Source: Pseudoalteromonas luteoviolacea NCIMB 1942
Lineage (GTDB): Bacteria > Pseudomonadota > Gammaproteobacteria > Enterobacterales > Alteromonadaceae
NCBI RefSeq assembly: GCF_001625595.1
Contig: NZ_AUXT01000057.1
Span: 30,891-94,890, forward strand
Reading direction: 5' to 3'
DNA: 64,000 nucleotides
Shown here: positions 9,918 through 20,948 of the stretch, piece by piece
Numbering within the stretch: position 1 is the stretch's first letter
How the letters are laid out: each line of letters begins with the position of its first letter
The notes under the pieces: model-generated
Seen by the model: the letters and a program-made list of their open reading frames with translations, nothing else
Told to the model about the DNA's origin: nothing
Database searches by the model: none
Program-made: the position numbers and the translations under genes

Positions 9918-11023
9918 ACGACCTCCTGAAGCTGAGTGTGTTGAGAAATCGGTAATAGCATGCTAAAACACGCTCCTCCGCTTGGCATGTTGTCTACTTC
10001 AACACGCCCTTTGTGTGAATTCGCCACCGAGCTGACGACTGCCAGCCCAAGGCCTGTACCTTGTGATTTGGTTGTAAAAAACGGTTCAAATAATCTGTCA
10101 GCCTGAGACAAATCTACCCCTGGGCCATTGTCACTAACAGAAATCCTTACGTGCTCGTCTTCTGTTTCTCGGGTCGCGTGCAAAGTTATTTTTGCACCAG
10201 CCCCGATAACTTGAACACTATTGTGGATCAAGTTCTGGATTGCACTCGCAAGCGCCGTCTTGTTACCAATAATTTCGATATCTGGCTCTGGTAAAATTAC
10301 TTCCATCGCCGCGCTATTCAATGACAACATCGCATCTGCGCCAACTTTGACTTCATTCAGCAATTGTTGCATGGAGACCCGCTCAACAACTTGCTGCTCG
10401 CCACTTTTGGCAAATAACAACATGTCATTAACTTGGCTTTCTAAATCTTTGAGACGAGACATAAGTTTATTATGAAACTTTTCTCTAGATGGCGTTGGCA
10501 GATTAGCGCTGCCTAAATTTGCGCCGTAAAGCATTGCGGCAGAGAGCGGGGTGCGTACTTGATGCGCCAATGACGCAACCATTTTGCCAAGTGCACTCAA
10601 TCTTTGCATATGGGCGACTCTCGCCTGTAATTTGCGTGTTTCTGTTAAATCAGTCATTAATATTAACTGACCTGGCTCAGGCGTAAGTGCCGTGATCTCC
10701 AACTTGATGAGTCTACCATCTCGCAAAGACACCTCATGACCATCATCTTGTTGCGGACTAAAAGAACGCTGAATGATGTTAAACCACTTCTCACCCTCTA
10801 ATGGCTCTCCAAGCATATCTTTGGCAATTTGATTTGCCTTTGCGATCATGCCCTGCCCGTCCAATACAACAACACCAGCAGGCATTGTATCAACCAAATG
10901 GCTCAACCAACTCGCTTGCTGCCTCAGGTCGCTCAGTTCACCAACATAAGCCTCTTGCAACAGACAAGGGTCGAATTGGTTTTCTGGCACAAATTGTGGA
11001 TTTATCACTTTTGCTAACGCCAT
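9914..11023 (-). CDS. flrB: Flagellar two-component sensor kinase FlrB (FleS)
   Basis: FlrB phosphorylates FlrC. The protein has 369 residues and no predicted membrane segment, as for cytoplasmic FlrB. A PAS domain covers about residues 40-125. The HisKA box is SLAHQVRTPLS with H154, and the ATPase domain has an N box (IQNLIHNSVQ), a G1 box (DNGPGVD) and a G2 box (TGLGLAVV). It overlaps flrC by four bases and has its own sigma-54 promoter 36 bases upstream. What signal it senses is not visible. Confidence 0.94.
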   Translation of the reverse strand: MALAKVINPQFVPENQFDPCLLQEAYVGELSDLRQQASWLSHLVDTMPAGVVVLDGQGMIAKANQIAKDMLGEPLEGEKWFNIIQRSFSPQQDDGHEVSLRDGRLIKLEITALTPEPGQLILMTDLTETRKLQARVAHMQRLSALGKMVASLAHQVRTPLSAAMLYGANLGSANLPTPSREKFHNKLMSRLKDLESQVNDMLLFAKSGEQQVVERVSMQQLLNEVKVGADAMLSLNSAAMEVILPEPDIEIIGNKTALASAIQNLIHNSVQVIGAGAKITLHATRETEDEHVRISVSDNGPGVDLSQADRLFEPFFTTKSQGTGLGLAVVSSVANSHKGRVEVDNMPSGGACFSMLLPISQHTQLQEVV

Positions 11024-11058
11024 GACACTACTCTCATGAATCTTCCTAACATAGATAA

Positions 11059-11074
11059 AGCAATCCTTGTGCCA
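11059..11074 (-). promoter_or_regulatory. Sigma-54 promoter of flrBC
   Basis: The minus strand reads TGGCACAAGGATTGCT, a full match to the sigma-54 consensus (TGGCAC-N5-TTGC). It lies 36 bases upstream of the flrB ATG, leaving a short leader. This fits FlrA-activated transcription of flrBC as known from Vibrio. Confidence 0.9.
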
Positions 11075-11131
11075 TTTTTATTTATATATATATTTCATTA
11101 AGTTAAACTCAATTTAAATGCTAACAAAACT

Positions 11132-11160
11132 TTGACACTGTATTTTTATACAGATATAAA
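11132..11160 (+). promoter_or_regulatory. Sigma-70 promoter of tag
   Basis: TTGACA at 11132-11137 and TATAAA at 11155-11160 are spaced by 17 bases, a near-consensus sigma-70 promoter pointing at tag, whose start is 90 bases on. A LexA-type operator fills the spacer. Confidence 0.8.
11138..11153 (+). promoter_or_regulatory. LexA (SOS) box in the tag promoter
   Basis: The sequence CTGTATTTTTATACAG matches the gammaproteobacterial LexA operator CTGT-N8-ACAG at all eight fixed bases, with an AT-only centre. It lies exactly between the -35 and -10 elements of the tag promoter, where bound LexA would block RNA polymerase. Regulation by LexA is inferred from the motif and its place. Confidence 0.75.
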
Positions 11161-11249
11161 ATATAGTTAATCTAGAATTATTGTTCACTGACTACCTGCT
11201 TTTTACATGCAGGGGTCGATTATTTGACAGACGCTAAAAAGGAACCGCT

Positions 11250-11855
11250 ATGTGCACTAGATGTTTATGGCTGGATGCTAGCAAACCAGACTACGTTGCT
11301 TATCATGACGAAGAGTGGGGGGTGCCTATTTGGAACGACAATAAGCTTTTTGAGTTTATTACGCTTGAATCAGCTCAAGCAGGGCTAAGCTGGTACACAA
11401 TATTGAAAAAAAGAACGCACTACCGAGCTGCATTTAAAGGTTTTGATGTCGAAGCTGTTGCCAAAATGACTGAAACAGATGTTGAACAACTAATGGACAA
11501 CCCGGGAATTATACGTAATAGGGCAAAAATTAAAGCCACGATAAATAATGCTCAACGCTTTATTGCAGTACAACAAGAATATGGTAGCTTTGCCAAGTAC
11601 CAGTGGAGTTATGTTGATTTTGAGCCCATTATCAACGACATCCGAGGGAGAGAAGACTACCCAGCTACCACTGAAATTAGTGAGCGCTTCGCAAAGGATT
11701 TAAAAAAGAGAGGGTTTAAGTTTTTAGGTCCTACGACTGTTTACGCACATATGCAAGCCAGCGGTATGGTAAACGATCACGATAACGACTGCTTTAGAAA
11801 GAATCCATTGATTGAACATGCAAAGTCTCTCGACCTTAGATCTCTGTTGAACTAG
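11250..11855 (+). CDS. tag: DNA-3-methyladenine glycosylase I
   Basis: Tag removes 3-methyladenine from alkylated DNA. The 201-residue protein has the family's N-terminal signature (CTRCLW, then YHDEEWGVP) and the zinc-binding set C5, H19, H177 and C181 in the expected spacing. AAGGA lies eight bases before ATG 11250. It is the only plus-strand gene in the regulator block and stands between flrB and flrA, unrelated to motility. Its promoter carries a LexA box, so damage-induced expression is likely. Confidence 0.95.
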   Translation: MCTRCLWLDASKPDYVAYHDEEWGVPIWNDNKLFEFITLESAQAGLSWYTILKKRTHYRAAFKGFDVEAVAKMTETDVEQLMDNPGIIRNRAKIKATINNAQRFIAVQQEYGSFAKYQWSYVDFEPIINDIRGREDYPATTEISERFAKDLKKRGFKFLGPTTVYAHMQASGMVNDHDNDCFRKNPLIEHAKSLDLRSLLN

Positions 11856-11861
11856 TCAATC

Positions 11862-11883
11862 TGAACCGATTAATCTCGGTTCA
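11862..11883. terminator. Possible shared terminator of tag and flrA
   Basis: An inverted repeat TGAACCGA / TCGGTTCA (8 pairs, 6-base loop) lies between the convergent ends of tag and flrA and overlaps the flrA stop codon. On the plus strand it is followed within a few bases by a run of six T. Minus-strand termination is less supported because the hairpin overlaps the end of the gene. Confidence 0.45.
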
Positions 11884-13309
11884 AATTGTATTTTTTCATT
11901 TTTTCTACGAGCGTAGTGCGTCTAACACCTAATATTTCAGCAGCGCGTGCTACAACATAGTCGTACCTTTCTAATGCTTGTATGATTAAACTCACTTCTA
12001 ACTCTGCAAGATAGTCCTTTAACTCGATTCCCTCGTCTGGCAACAGGCCAAGAAGTGGTTGCTCAGCAGCATTGTCTATCTCATCTTCTTCATCAAACTC
12101 ACTGAAGCCATCGCTAAACAACTCATTAAAGGCATCTTTTTCTAGTAACTCCTCCGGATACTCCGGCTCGAATGCCTCAACTTCAATGTAACGGTATTTG
12201 GTTGGCAAATCGGTGACGTCGACCAACTTTTCAGGGAACATGATCGCCATACGCTCCACTAAATTTGCCAACTCTCGAATATTACCCGGCCAAGCATGTG
12301 CTTTAAGGCTCTCAATAGCTCGATCAGTAAACTTAACCCCTTTATTGCCTTGTTCAGTCACACGGCGGAGCAATTCTTTGAGTAACAATGGAATGTCGTC
12401 AACACGCTGGCTTAATGAAGGGTTTTCAATTGGAAATACATTGAGTCGATAAAACAAATCTTCACGAAACTTGCCCGTTTCAATCATTTCTTCAAGGTTG
12501 CGGTGTGTGGCCGCAATTACACGTACATTAGCCTGAATAGGCTTAGTACCACCCACTCGCTCATAACTACGCTCTTGTAAAACCCTTAATAATTTAACCT
12601 GCATTTGTAAGGGCATGTCACCAATTTCATCCAAGAATAGAGTGCCATTTTGTGCTAATTCAAATCGCCCTTTACGAGCCGATATCGCGCCCGTAAACGC
12701 ACCTTTCTCATGACCAAACAATTCACTTTCAAGCAACTCTCCAGGGATCGCACCACAATTTACTGGTACAAATGGACCTGAAGAACGATTTGACAGCAAG
12801 TGGACGTTTCTAGCGACCACTTCTTTACCTGTACCGGATTCTCCTAGAATGAGGACATTGGCATCGGTTTTAGCAACCTGAGAAATTAAAAAGCGAACCT
12901 CTTTCACGGCTTCAGTATCACCGACTAGACCATCGAATGCTCTAGCATCTTTATTCTGTCCGCTTTGCCCTGGCAGTAAACTTAAATATTGCTGACAGTC
13001 ATGTAACAACTGCATAGTGACATCATGACTAAATGGCTCACTAATTAAGCCAATCACATTGGCTAGTGACATCAAAGGCCGAAGTGTTTCACCCACAAGG
13101 ATAAAAGGTTGAGCTGGTAATTTCTTAATATGGTGCTCGTGATCCAATCCATTTAGTGCACCAAGTACAATTGTACATTCTTGATATTTCTTGACCAACT
13201 CTGGGGTAAATTCTGACTCCGCAGTTACTTTTGCAGCCTGCCCGCAAAATGTCAGTGCTGCAGCTAATCCAGAAGCACGATTATTGTTGTTATCGATGAT
13301 CAGTATCAT
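11870..13309 (-). CDS. flrA: Master flagellar regulator FlrA (FleQ)
   Basis: FlrA is the sigma-54-dependent activator at the top of the polar flagellar cascade and a c-di-GMP-responsive protein in relatives. The protein has an N-terminal FleQ-type domain without a clear phospho-acceptor pocket, an AAA+ domain with GESGTGKE and GAFTGA, and a C-terminal helix-turn-helix ([19 protein letters not shown]). I start it at ATG 13309 (479 residues); a TTG five codons upstream is also in frame but has no ribosome site. A short inverted repeat (TTGGA/TCCAA) lies directly before the ATG. It sits beside the small flagellin and is the likely activator of flrBC. Confidence 0.93.
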   Translation of the reverse strand: MILIIDNNNNRASGLAAALTFCGQAAKVTAESEFTPELVKKYQECTIVLGALNGLDHEHHIKKLPAQPFILVGETLRPLMSLANVIGLISEPFSHDVTMQLLHDCQQYLSLLPGQSGQNKDARAFDGLVGDTEAVKEVRFLISQVAKTDANVLILGESGTGKEVVARNVHLLSNRSSGPFVPVNCGAIPGELLESELFGHEKGAFTGAISARKGRFELAQNGTLFLDEIGDMPLQMQVKLLRVLQERSYERVGGTKPIQANVRVIAATHRNLEEMIETGKFREDLFYRLNVFPIENPSLSQRVDDIPLLLKELLRRVTEQGNKGVKFTDRAIESLKAHAWPGNIRELANLVERMAIMFPEKLVDVTDLPTKYRYIEVEAFEPEYPEELLEKDAFNELFSDGFSEFDEEDEIDNAAEQPLLGLLPDEGIELKDYLAELEVSLIIQALERYDYVVARAAEILGVRRTTLVEKMKKYNLNRD

Positions 13310-13349
13310 TTGGACTGGATCCAAGTGTTTTTATAAGTCTATAGGAGAG

Positions 13350-13377
13350 ATTGTAAGGGAGTATGTTAGGGATGCAA
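13350..13377 (-). promoter_or_regulatory. Possible sigma-70 promoter of flrA
   Basis: On the minus strand TTGCAT is followed after 16 bases by TACAAT, a fair sigma-70 match. It would start RNA about 34 bases before ATG 13309. This agrees with flrA being at the top of the cascade and independent of sigma-54. Confidence 0.45.
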
Positions 13378-13461
13378 TACCTAAGTGGCGATTTATTGAC
13401 ATAAACGCCAAATAAATGCCACTCGATATGTTTTGTATCAATACAAAAGCATTAATTTTTA

Positions 13462-14247
13462 CTATAAAAGGCTCAGAACGGACGAAGCTGACTGGTTTGC
13501 TTGACCTCTAAGTGCAATTGAAGTTTGAGACAAAATATCATTTGCTGTTTTCTCTGCGGTTGCTTGCGCAAAATCCGTGTCAGCGATTCGACTTTGGCTT
13601 TCCGCAATTCTGTCGCTTTGGTTACCAAGGCCTCTTATCGTGCTATCCAACGTATTTTCAAATGCACCAAGTTGCGCTCTTTGAGAATTAACATCTTTTG
13701 CAACCTGATCAGCTGCTGTGATTGCCGCTTGTGCACCGGCTTGTGTCGATACGTCAACACTTAAAATACCTGTTGCAACCGTACCGTCGGTTGGGGTAAA
13801 GCTTTGTGTTGTGTTAGCATCAGGGCCAACCTGAAAGCTAGTCTGTTGACCATCAAATAAAGGGTCACCACCAAACGTTGTATTCTCAAACGTTTCGGTG
13901 ATTTGCGACTGAAGCTGAGAAACTTCATCTTGCAATGCTTGTCTATCACTGTCAGACAAAGCACCATTTCCAGATTGAATAGAGAGCTCTCTAATACGGC
14001 CAACCGCATCATTAACACCTGACAATGCGGAGTCAGCAGTTTGAGAGTAAGAAATACCATCATAGGCATTTCTTACAGACTGATTTAAACCGTCTTGTTG
14101 GGATGTCAGTCGGTTAATAATTTGAAGCGCCGCAGCATCATCAGCTGCTGAGTTCACCTTTTTGCCCGTCGCCAACTGCTGGCTTAACTTATTGTTGGTT
14201 TGCTCTGTACGGTTAAAAAAAGAATTACTTGGCGAATTAATTTGCAT
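13462..14247 (-). CDS. Divergent flagellin
   Basis: A second type of flagellin, 261 residues, with both conserved flagellin ends. The N-terminal helix is LSQQLATGKKVNSAADDAAALQI and the C-terminal one is ILSQTSIALRGQANQSASSVLSLL. The middle is short and unlike that of the three tandem flagellins at 48-52 kb, and the protein starts with MQINSPSNSFFNR instead of MALYVNTN. Start ATG 14247 has GGAG six bases upstream; the GTG one codon earlier is less well placed. It lies alone beside flrA, 34 kb from the other flagellins. It may be a minor filament or junction subunit. I found no convincing sigma-28 or sigma-54 promoter in front of it. Confidence 0.88.
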   Translation of the reverse strand: MQINSPSNSFFNRTEQTNNKLSQQLATGKKVNSAADDAAALQIINRLTSQQDGLNQSVRNAYDGISYSQTADSALSGVNDAVGRIRELSIQSGNGALSDSDRQALQDEVSQLQSQITETFENTTFGGDPLFDGQQTSFQVGPDANTTQSFTPTDGTVATGILSVDVSTQAGAQAAITAADQVAKDVNSQRAQLGAFENTLDSTIRGLGNQSDRIAESQSRIADTDFAQATAEKTANDILSQTSIALRGQANQSASSVLSLL

Positions 14248-14356
14248 CACACTCTCCAGTCTAGTGCTCGTACCTTTAGTCTACGCCTACTCGCTCAAAA
14301 AGTCATCTATTGCTATAAATTAACCCATGACGCCTGTTTAAATACTGCAAAATTTG

Positions 14357-14391
14357 AAAAAGTGATATAAAGTATTGAGTAATCACTTTTT
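14357..14391 (+). repeat. Hairpin between divergent flagellin and pseB
   Basis: AAAAAGTGAT and ATCACTTTTT form a 10-pair stem with a 15-base loop and are followed by three more T on the plus strand. It looks like an intrinsic terminator in either direction, though it lies between two genes that diverge. It may block stray transcription into the pse island or be a leader structure. Confidence 0.4.
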
Positions 14392-14470
14392 TTTAGGGTG
14401 CTGACGCAAACTCTTTACCTAATACTTTTTTCTATAGTGTAAAGAAATGATTGCACCTTTAGATGGGTAA

Positions 14471-16650
<2,180 letters not shown>

Positions 16651-16660
16651 GAATGTATGC

Positions 16661-17791
16661 ATGTCAACACAGTGTTTAAAACTTGCATTTATCGGCGGTG
16701 GTGCCAACTCAGCAGTGGGATACGTACATTTTTCAGCTGCACAATTAGACAACAGATTTAAAGTAGTGGCAGGCGCATTTAGCCGTCACGAAGACTGCAA
16801 TTTAGCCACTGCGCAACAATGGGGAATAGCTGCTGAGCATACTTACTCAGATTGGCGTGAAATGCTCTCGCATGAGCGAGATAACATTGATGCTGTTGTC
16901 GTGCTTACACCGACTCCACACCATCTTGAGGTACTTGAGACGCTACTGCAACTAAATGTGCCTATGATTTGCGAAAAATCCTTAGTATGTGGTAGCGCGG
17001 AGATTGCGCAATTAGAAAAAATGTATGACCCAGAAAAACACTTTTTAGCGGTGACATTTAATTACTCTGGCTACGCCATGGTCAGAGAGCTTAAAAACCT
17101 TATAAAAAGTAAAAAGCTAGGAAGTATTCAAAAAATCCATTTAGAAATGCCACAAGAGGGATTTAAACGCCCACCAGAAATAGCGGGGAAGGCTGCGCCA
17201 CCACAATCTTGGCGTTTAAAAGACTATGCAGTACCGACAATCTGTCTAGACCTTGGTGTGCACTTGCATCACCTTTCGAGTTACTTACTTGAGCTTGAAC
17301 CGCTTCAAACGAGTGCTCTATTTGCTACACATTCGGAGTACACAGAATTAGTTGATGATGTACAAATGCTACTAAAGTACCCACAGAATGTGACAGGTAG
17401 CATGTGGATGTCGAAAACGGCTATAGGTCACCGTAATGGCTTAAGAATACGTATTTATGGTACTGAAGGCAGTGCGCATTGGTATCAACTAAATCCTGAC
17501 GAGCTTGAGTTAAATTACAACGACGGACGTCGGGAAATTTTAGATAGAGCTGGCCAATGCCAATACGCCCACCAATTTAGATATAACCGTATGAAACCGG
17601 GCCACCCTACGGGGTTTGTCGAAGCATTTGCTAACCTCTATACCGATATTCACGATGCATTATTGAGCTACCTGAATGCTCAACCCGTTAGTAATGAATA
17701 TGTATTTGGTTTTTTGCAGGCAAAAGATGGCTTAGCGTTATTTGAAGCAGCCACACGTTCTAGCAAATCTGGGCAATGGCAAAACCTATAG
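16661..17791 (+). CDS. Gfo/Idh/MocA-family sugar oxidoreductase
   Basis: An NAD(P)-dependent sugar dehydrogenase of 376 residues. The N-terminal Rossmann domain begins LKLAFIGGGANSAVGYVHF, and the family motif with the catalytic lysine is present as PMICEKSLVC at about residues 105-115. The C-terminal domain includes LGVHLHHLSSYLLEL. The substrate is unknown; it may oxidise or reduce a UDP-sugar on the way to a variant nonulosonic acid. It follows pseC by ten bases in one operon and converges on the minus-strand acyl ligase. Confidence 0.8.
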   Translation: MSTQCLKLAFIGGGANSAVGYVHFSAAQLDNRFKVVAGAFSRHEDCNLATAQQWGIAAEHTYSDWREMLSHERDNIDAVVVLTPTPHHLEVLETLLQLNVPMICEKSLVCGSAEIAQLEKMYDPEKHFLAVTFNYSGYAMVRELKNLIKSKKLGSIQKIHLEMPQEGFKRPPEIAGKAAPPQSWRLKDYAVPTICLDLGVHLHHLSSYLLELEPLQTSALFATHSEYTELVDDVQMLLKYPQNVTGSMWMSKTAIGHRNGLRIRIYGTEGSAHWYQLNPDELELNYNDGRREILDRAGQCQYAHQFRYNRMKPGHPTGFVEAFANLYTDIHDALLSYLNAQPVSNEYVFGFLQAKDGLALFEAATRSSKSGQWQNL

Positions 17792-17801
17792 TACTCATGA
17801 T

Positions 17802-17828
17802 AGGTGAAAGTATCAGATACCTTCACCT
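17802..17828. terminator. Terminator between convergent operons
   Basis: AGGTGAAAGTAT and ATACCTTCACCT make a 12-pair stem with one A/C mismatch and a three-base loop. It fills the 42-base gap between the oxidoreductase and the acyl ligase, which converge here. T tracts are weak on both sides, so it is only a probable bidirectional terminator. Confidence 0.55.
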
Positions 17829-17833
17829 ACCTA

Positions 17834-19357
17834 CTACTGATTTTGTAGTTTCACATCATTTCTCAGCACTTTGCCCATTTGATTGCGAGGCAGCTCGGAT
17901 AATCGAGTTAATTGCCTTGGCTGTTGATAGTCGGTTAATTCTTGTAAACACATCATTCGTAGTGATCTGTCTAAATCTTCTTCACCTCGTTGCTCATAGA
18001 CAACTTTTATTACCTCACCCAGTTGCTGATCGTGACAGCCAAAGGCAACACAGTCCACAATATTGGGGTGGCGCTTTATCACAGCTTCTATGTCTTGAGG
18101 AAAAATATTAATACCACCGCTTGAAATAACTTCCTTTTTACGGCCTACATAATACAAATAACATTGATCATCCAAATAGCCTAAATCACCCGTATAAAAG
18201 TAGTCTCTCTGATCATACGCACCCTCTGTTGCCTCTGGTAATTTATGATATCCGCTGAAACCAGTTATCGTTTTACAGGCAATTTCACCAACTTGGCCTA
18301 TTGCCACTTGCTCACGCTGCTCATCGGTGATTTTCACCTCAACAAATGGTAGTGGCGCACCAACGCTGCCGTTTTTTTCTGGCATATTTGAGACACAAAA
18401 ATCGGTCACCACACCGACTTCTGATGCACCATAACACTCATGAAAAGCACAATGTAATTTACCGAGTAAGGCCCGCTTTGATTCGGCATTCAATACCGCA
18501 GAAGACGAAACGACACATCTTAGCGAGCTCAGGTTATAGTTTTCTCCTTGGTATCCGAGGAAGCTTTCCAGCTGCGCAGAAACTGCAAATAAAAAAGTAA
18601 TCTTGTGTGTTTCGATGGCATTCAACCAACCTTTAAGCGCGAACTTTGGCATGATCACCGTAGTTGCCCCCAATAATAAGGGCATTAATACCCCACGCTG
18701 CGCTAATGAATGATAAAGGGGGGTGGCAACTAAAACTTTATCATTCTGATTTAACTGGTAATATATTTCGGTCGCTTCTTTTGCTCGCATGATTTTGCAA
18801 TGCTGACTTAATACTATCGGCTTTGGAGTTCCCGTAGAGCCTGAAGTCATCGTTAAAATGTACGGAGCATGTATGTCAGGCTCAGATTGTTGTGCAGGTA
18901 ATGCACCTCTGTCCGAACTCACATAAGTGCCAGACAACACTTCAGGCCAAGTTACCTCGCCGGCAACACTTTTTTCAAAGCTGACTAATTTTTGTTGCTC
19001 CACGAGCCCTTTATCGAGTAAAAGCCGGCTAATCGATGGCCATGCTATCACAGCTGCAACGGGCGTTTTTTTCAAAGCAATCTCAAGTGCTGCACCTTTT
19101 AAGCTGATAGGAAGTGGCACAACTGCAAGCCCCATTCTTGCTATCGCTAATAACACCACAGGATACTCAATGCCATTTGGGGCAAAGAGCGCAACACGAT
19201 GGCCTGACTGAAGTCCTATATGTTGAAAATATGTCACTACACGCGTTACTTGATCGTCAAGCGCACGATAACTTAAAAATGTATGCTTAAATACCACTGC
19301 AGTTTTTTCAGGGTGCGCTTCTACATTGCTTTTAAATATTGAATAGATGCTGTCCAT
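17834..19357 (-). CDS. AMP-dependent acyl ligase (acyl-CoA/acyl-ACP synthetase family)
   Basis: The protein adenylates a carboxylic acid and passes it to a thiol. It has the ANL superfamily motifs: TSGSTGTPKPI (A3), ECYGASEVG (A5), YTGDLGYLD (A7) and the C-terminal catalytic lysine in NQMGKVLRND. I start it at ATG 19357 (507 residues, GAGAG just upstream), not at the longer frame that runs back into the preceding gene. It lies ten bases after the PseG-GNAT gene in the pseI-acp-pseG operon. I infer that it charges the neighbouring carrier protein with an acyl group for the aminosugar. The acid cannot be read from the sequence. Confidence 0.85.
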   Translation of the reverse strand: MDSIYSIFKSNVEAHPEKTAVVFKHTFLSYRALDDQVTRVVTYFQHIGLQSGHRVALFAPNGIEYPVVLLAIARMGLAVVPLPISLKGAALEIALKKTPVAAVIAWPSISRLLLDKGLVEQQKLVSFEKSVAGEVTWPEVLSGTYVSSDRGALPAQQSEPDIHAPYILTMTSGSTGTPKPIVLSQHCKIMRAKEATEIYYQLNQNDKVLVATPLYHSLAQRGVLMPLLLGATTVIMPKFALKGWLNAIETHKITFLFAVSAQLESFLGYQGENYNLSSLRCVVSSSAVLNAESKRALLGKLHCAFHECYGASEVGVVTDFCVSNMPEKNGSVGAPLPFVEVKITDEQREQVAIGQVGEIACKTITGFSGYHKLPEATEGAYDQRDYFYTGDLGYLDDQCYLYYVGRKKEVISSGGINIFPQDIEAVIKRHPNIVDCVAFGCHDQQLGEVIKVVYEQRGEEDLDRSLRMMCLQELTDYQQPRQLTRLSELPRNQMGKVLRNDVKLQNQ

Positions 19358-19367
19358 ACCGCTCTCA

Positions 19368-20948
19368 TTATCTGGGAAATTTGCCAACAAAATTAAACTC
19401 TGACGCATCCGCCTGTGCAAAAATTTGCTGTGTCAGGAAATACTCTTTGGAACCTTCAATCAAGCTAATAAACCCTTCTTTTTGATTGAGTAAATTAACA
19501 AATCGATTGTCCTTATTAATAACAGCCAGCCAAATCCCCTTCGGGTACAGCTTTGCACAGTAATTTAGTTGCCAATCCAGAATTATTTGTGCGTGCGCAA
19601 AATTCACATCGTCACAGGCTGCAAACCAGCCACCGTATAAATAATCTCGACCTTCGTGTTTGCGCAATTGATGCCAGACATAAATAAGCGCTTTGCCATT
19701 TTGCTCTAATACATAAGATTGACGTGCATTGTTAAACCACCAATTATAATGGTCCACTTTGCTTATTTTGTCTGTAACCGTCATGCGCCACATATTCTCA
19801 TCGCGATTTCTCGCATTTAAGTAGCGGTTCACATCTTCATCGTAAATCTTTCTTACTTTAATGGACGAAGATATCTCCGTAACAACCTCACCCAGAGCAC
19901 TCGATGTACCTATTTCATTTGCTAAAAAGTCAGCTTTGCTATTCAGTAGATAGTCTGTGATCCTGCTTGCTCCTCGTCCGTCCACATTAACTTTTGGGCT
20001 TTGTCTCAGTGCTTCAATCTCAGCTCGATGCGTGTACAATGTCGTGATCAAGCTGACAACTTTTTCAACAGGAAGCGACAACAGATCTGATATATGAAAA
20101 TAATGGCCAAGCTCTTCTAAATCCTCGATTCTATTTTCTTGATTTTGAGCCAATGAAAATGTGAGCGACGGTGTTTTTGTTGCCGCTAATTCATACAGTG
20201 AAGTGCCTAGTGCGCCCACAAATAAACCTGTACGGGCATAACACTCAGCCAAACTCGCTGGTGCACTTAAAGTTTTAAGATTTTCGTTTTGTTCACTGAG
20301 CAACAACAAATTTTCAGTGCCAGTTGCTTTTGGGCCAAAAACCAATTGAATTTGCAAAGCCTGTGAACATAGTTGCTCTATCACTCCTTCGAGTAAATGC
20401 CAGTTACCACCGCCCCCTAAGGCAAAAGTAATATTATTGTCTCGCTTTACAGTATTCTGTTGTTGCGCTTCCGGTAAATACTCCGGTGCAAGAATGGCGT
20501 ATTGAGGGCCAAGTAGACGATGTGCTTTAGGGTCCATTAAACGCTGGTAGCGAGATTCGGTCTCAGCCCCCAACCATTTCATATCTAAAACACAATCTCC
20601 CACATGAGGACGCTCCAGATCATCAACACTTAACAGTTTGATACCAAGCTCGAGAACTATGGATTCCCACCGGCTATCAAGCTCATAGCCATCTACTACC
20701 ACCCATGTAACTGCATCTTCTATCGACGACAGATACTTTTTACACCAAGTCGCGTCTTGCTCACTATCAGAAAAGCGAGGTATCGTAACCAGCTCTGCCT
20801 GCAAAGGACTCATAAAAGTCCTCGATATATCACAGTCATCAACTAAAAATAGCGTTTTCTGATCTTGCTTTTCTAACTCACACGCTAACCACTTCATGCG
20901 CATGAAGTGCCCTAACCCGCATCGAGTATCAACGCGAAAAACAATCAT
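19368..20948 (-). CDS. pseG: Fusion of PseG (UDP-sugar hydrolase) and a PseH-like GNAT acyltransferase
   Basis: Residues 1 to about 330 are PseG, which removes UDP from the diacetamido-trideoxy-altropyranose intermediate: start MIVFRVDTRCGLGHFMRMKWL with the catalytic-type H14, and a GT-B-like second half (FALGGGGNWHL, FVGALGTSLYELAATKTPSLTF). Residues about 355-510 are a GNAT domain with the PseH-style pattern RNRDENMWRMTVTDKISKVDHYNWW. Separate genes are usual for these steps. The gene overlaps the carrier-protein stop by four bases. The fused GNAT domain is the likely N-acyltransferase of the pathway; whether it uses acetyl-CoA or the adjacent ACP is open. Confidence 0.85.
   Translation of the reverse strand: MIVFRVDTRCGLGHFMRMKWLACELEKQDQKTLFLVDDCDISRTFMSPLQAELVTIPRFSDSEQDATWCKKYLSSIEDAVTWVVVDGYELDSRWESIVLELGIKLLSVDDLERPHVGDCVLDMKWLGAETESRYQRLMDPKAHRLLGPQYAILAPEYLPEAQQQNTVKRDNNITFALGGGGNWHLLEGVIEQLCSQALQIQLVFGPKATGTENLLLLSEQNENLKTLSAPASLAECYARTGLFVGALGTSLYELAATKTPSLTFSLAQNQENRIEDLEELGHYFHISDLLSLPVEKVVSLITTLYTHRAEIEALRQSPKVNVDGRGASRITDYLLNSKADFLANEIGTSSALGEVVTEISSSIKVRKIYDEDVNRYLNARNRDENMWRMTVTDKISKVDHYNWWFNNARQSYVLEQNGKALIYVWHQLRKHEGRDYLYGGWFAACDDVNFAHAQIILDWQLNYCAKLYPKGIWLAVINKDNRFVNLLNQKEGFISLIEGSKEYFLTQQIFAQADASEFNFVGKFPR

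Noticed and set aside
13407..13421. TGGCATTTATTTGGC on the minus strand upstream of flrA, a sigma-54-like match.
   Set aside because: The -12 element has TGGC for TTGC. It is also far from the start codon, and flrA is expected to be sigma-54 independent.
13429..13448. TTTTGTAT/ATACAAAA inverted repeat after the divergent flagellin as a terminator.
   Set aside because: The loop is too small and no T run follows on the minus strand.
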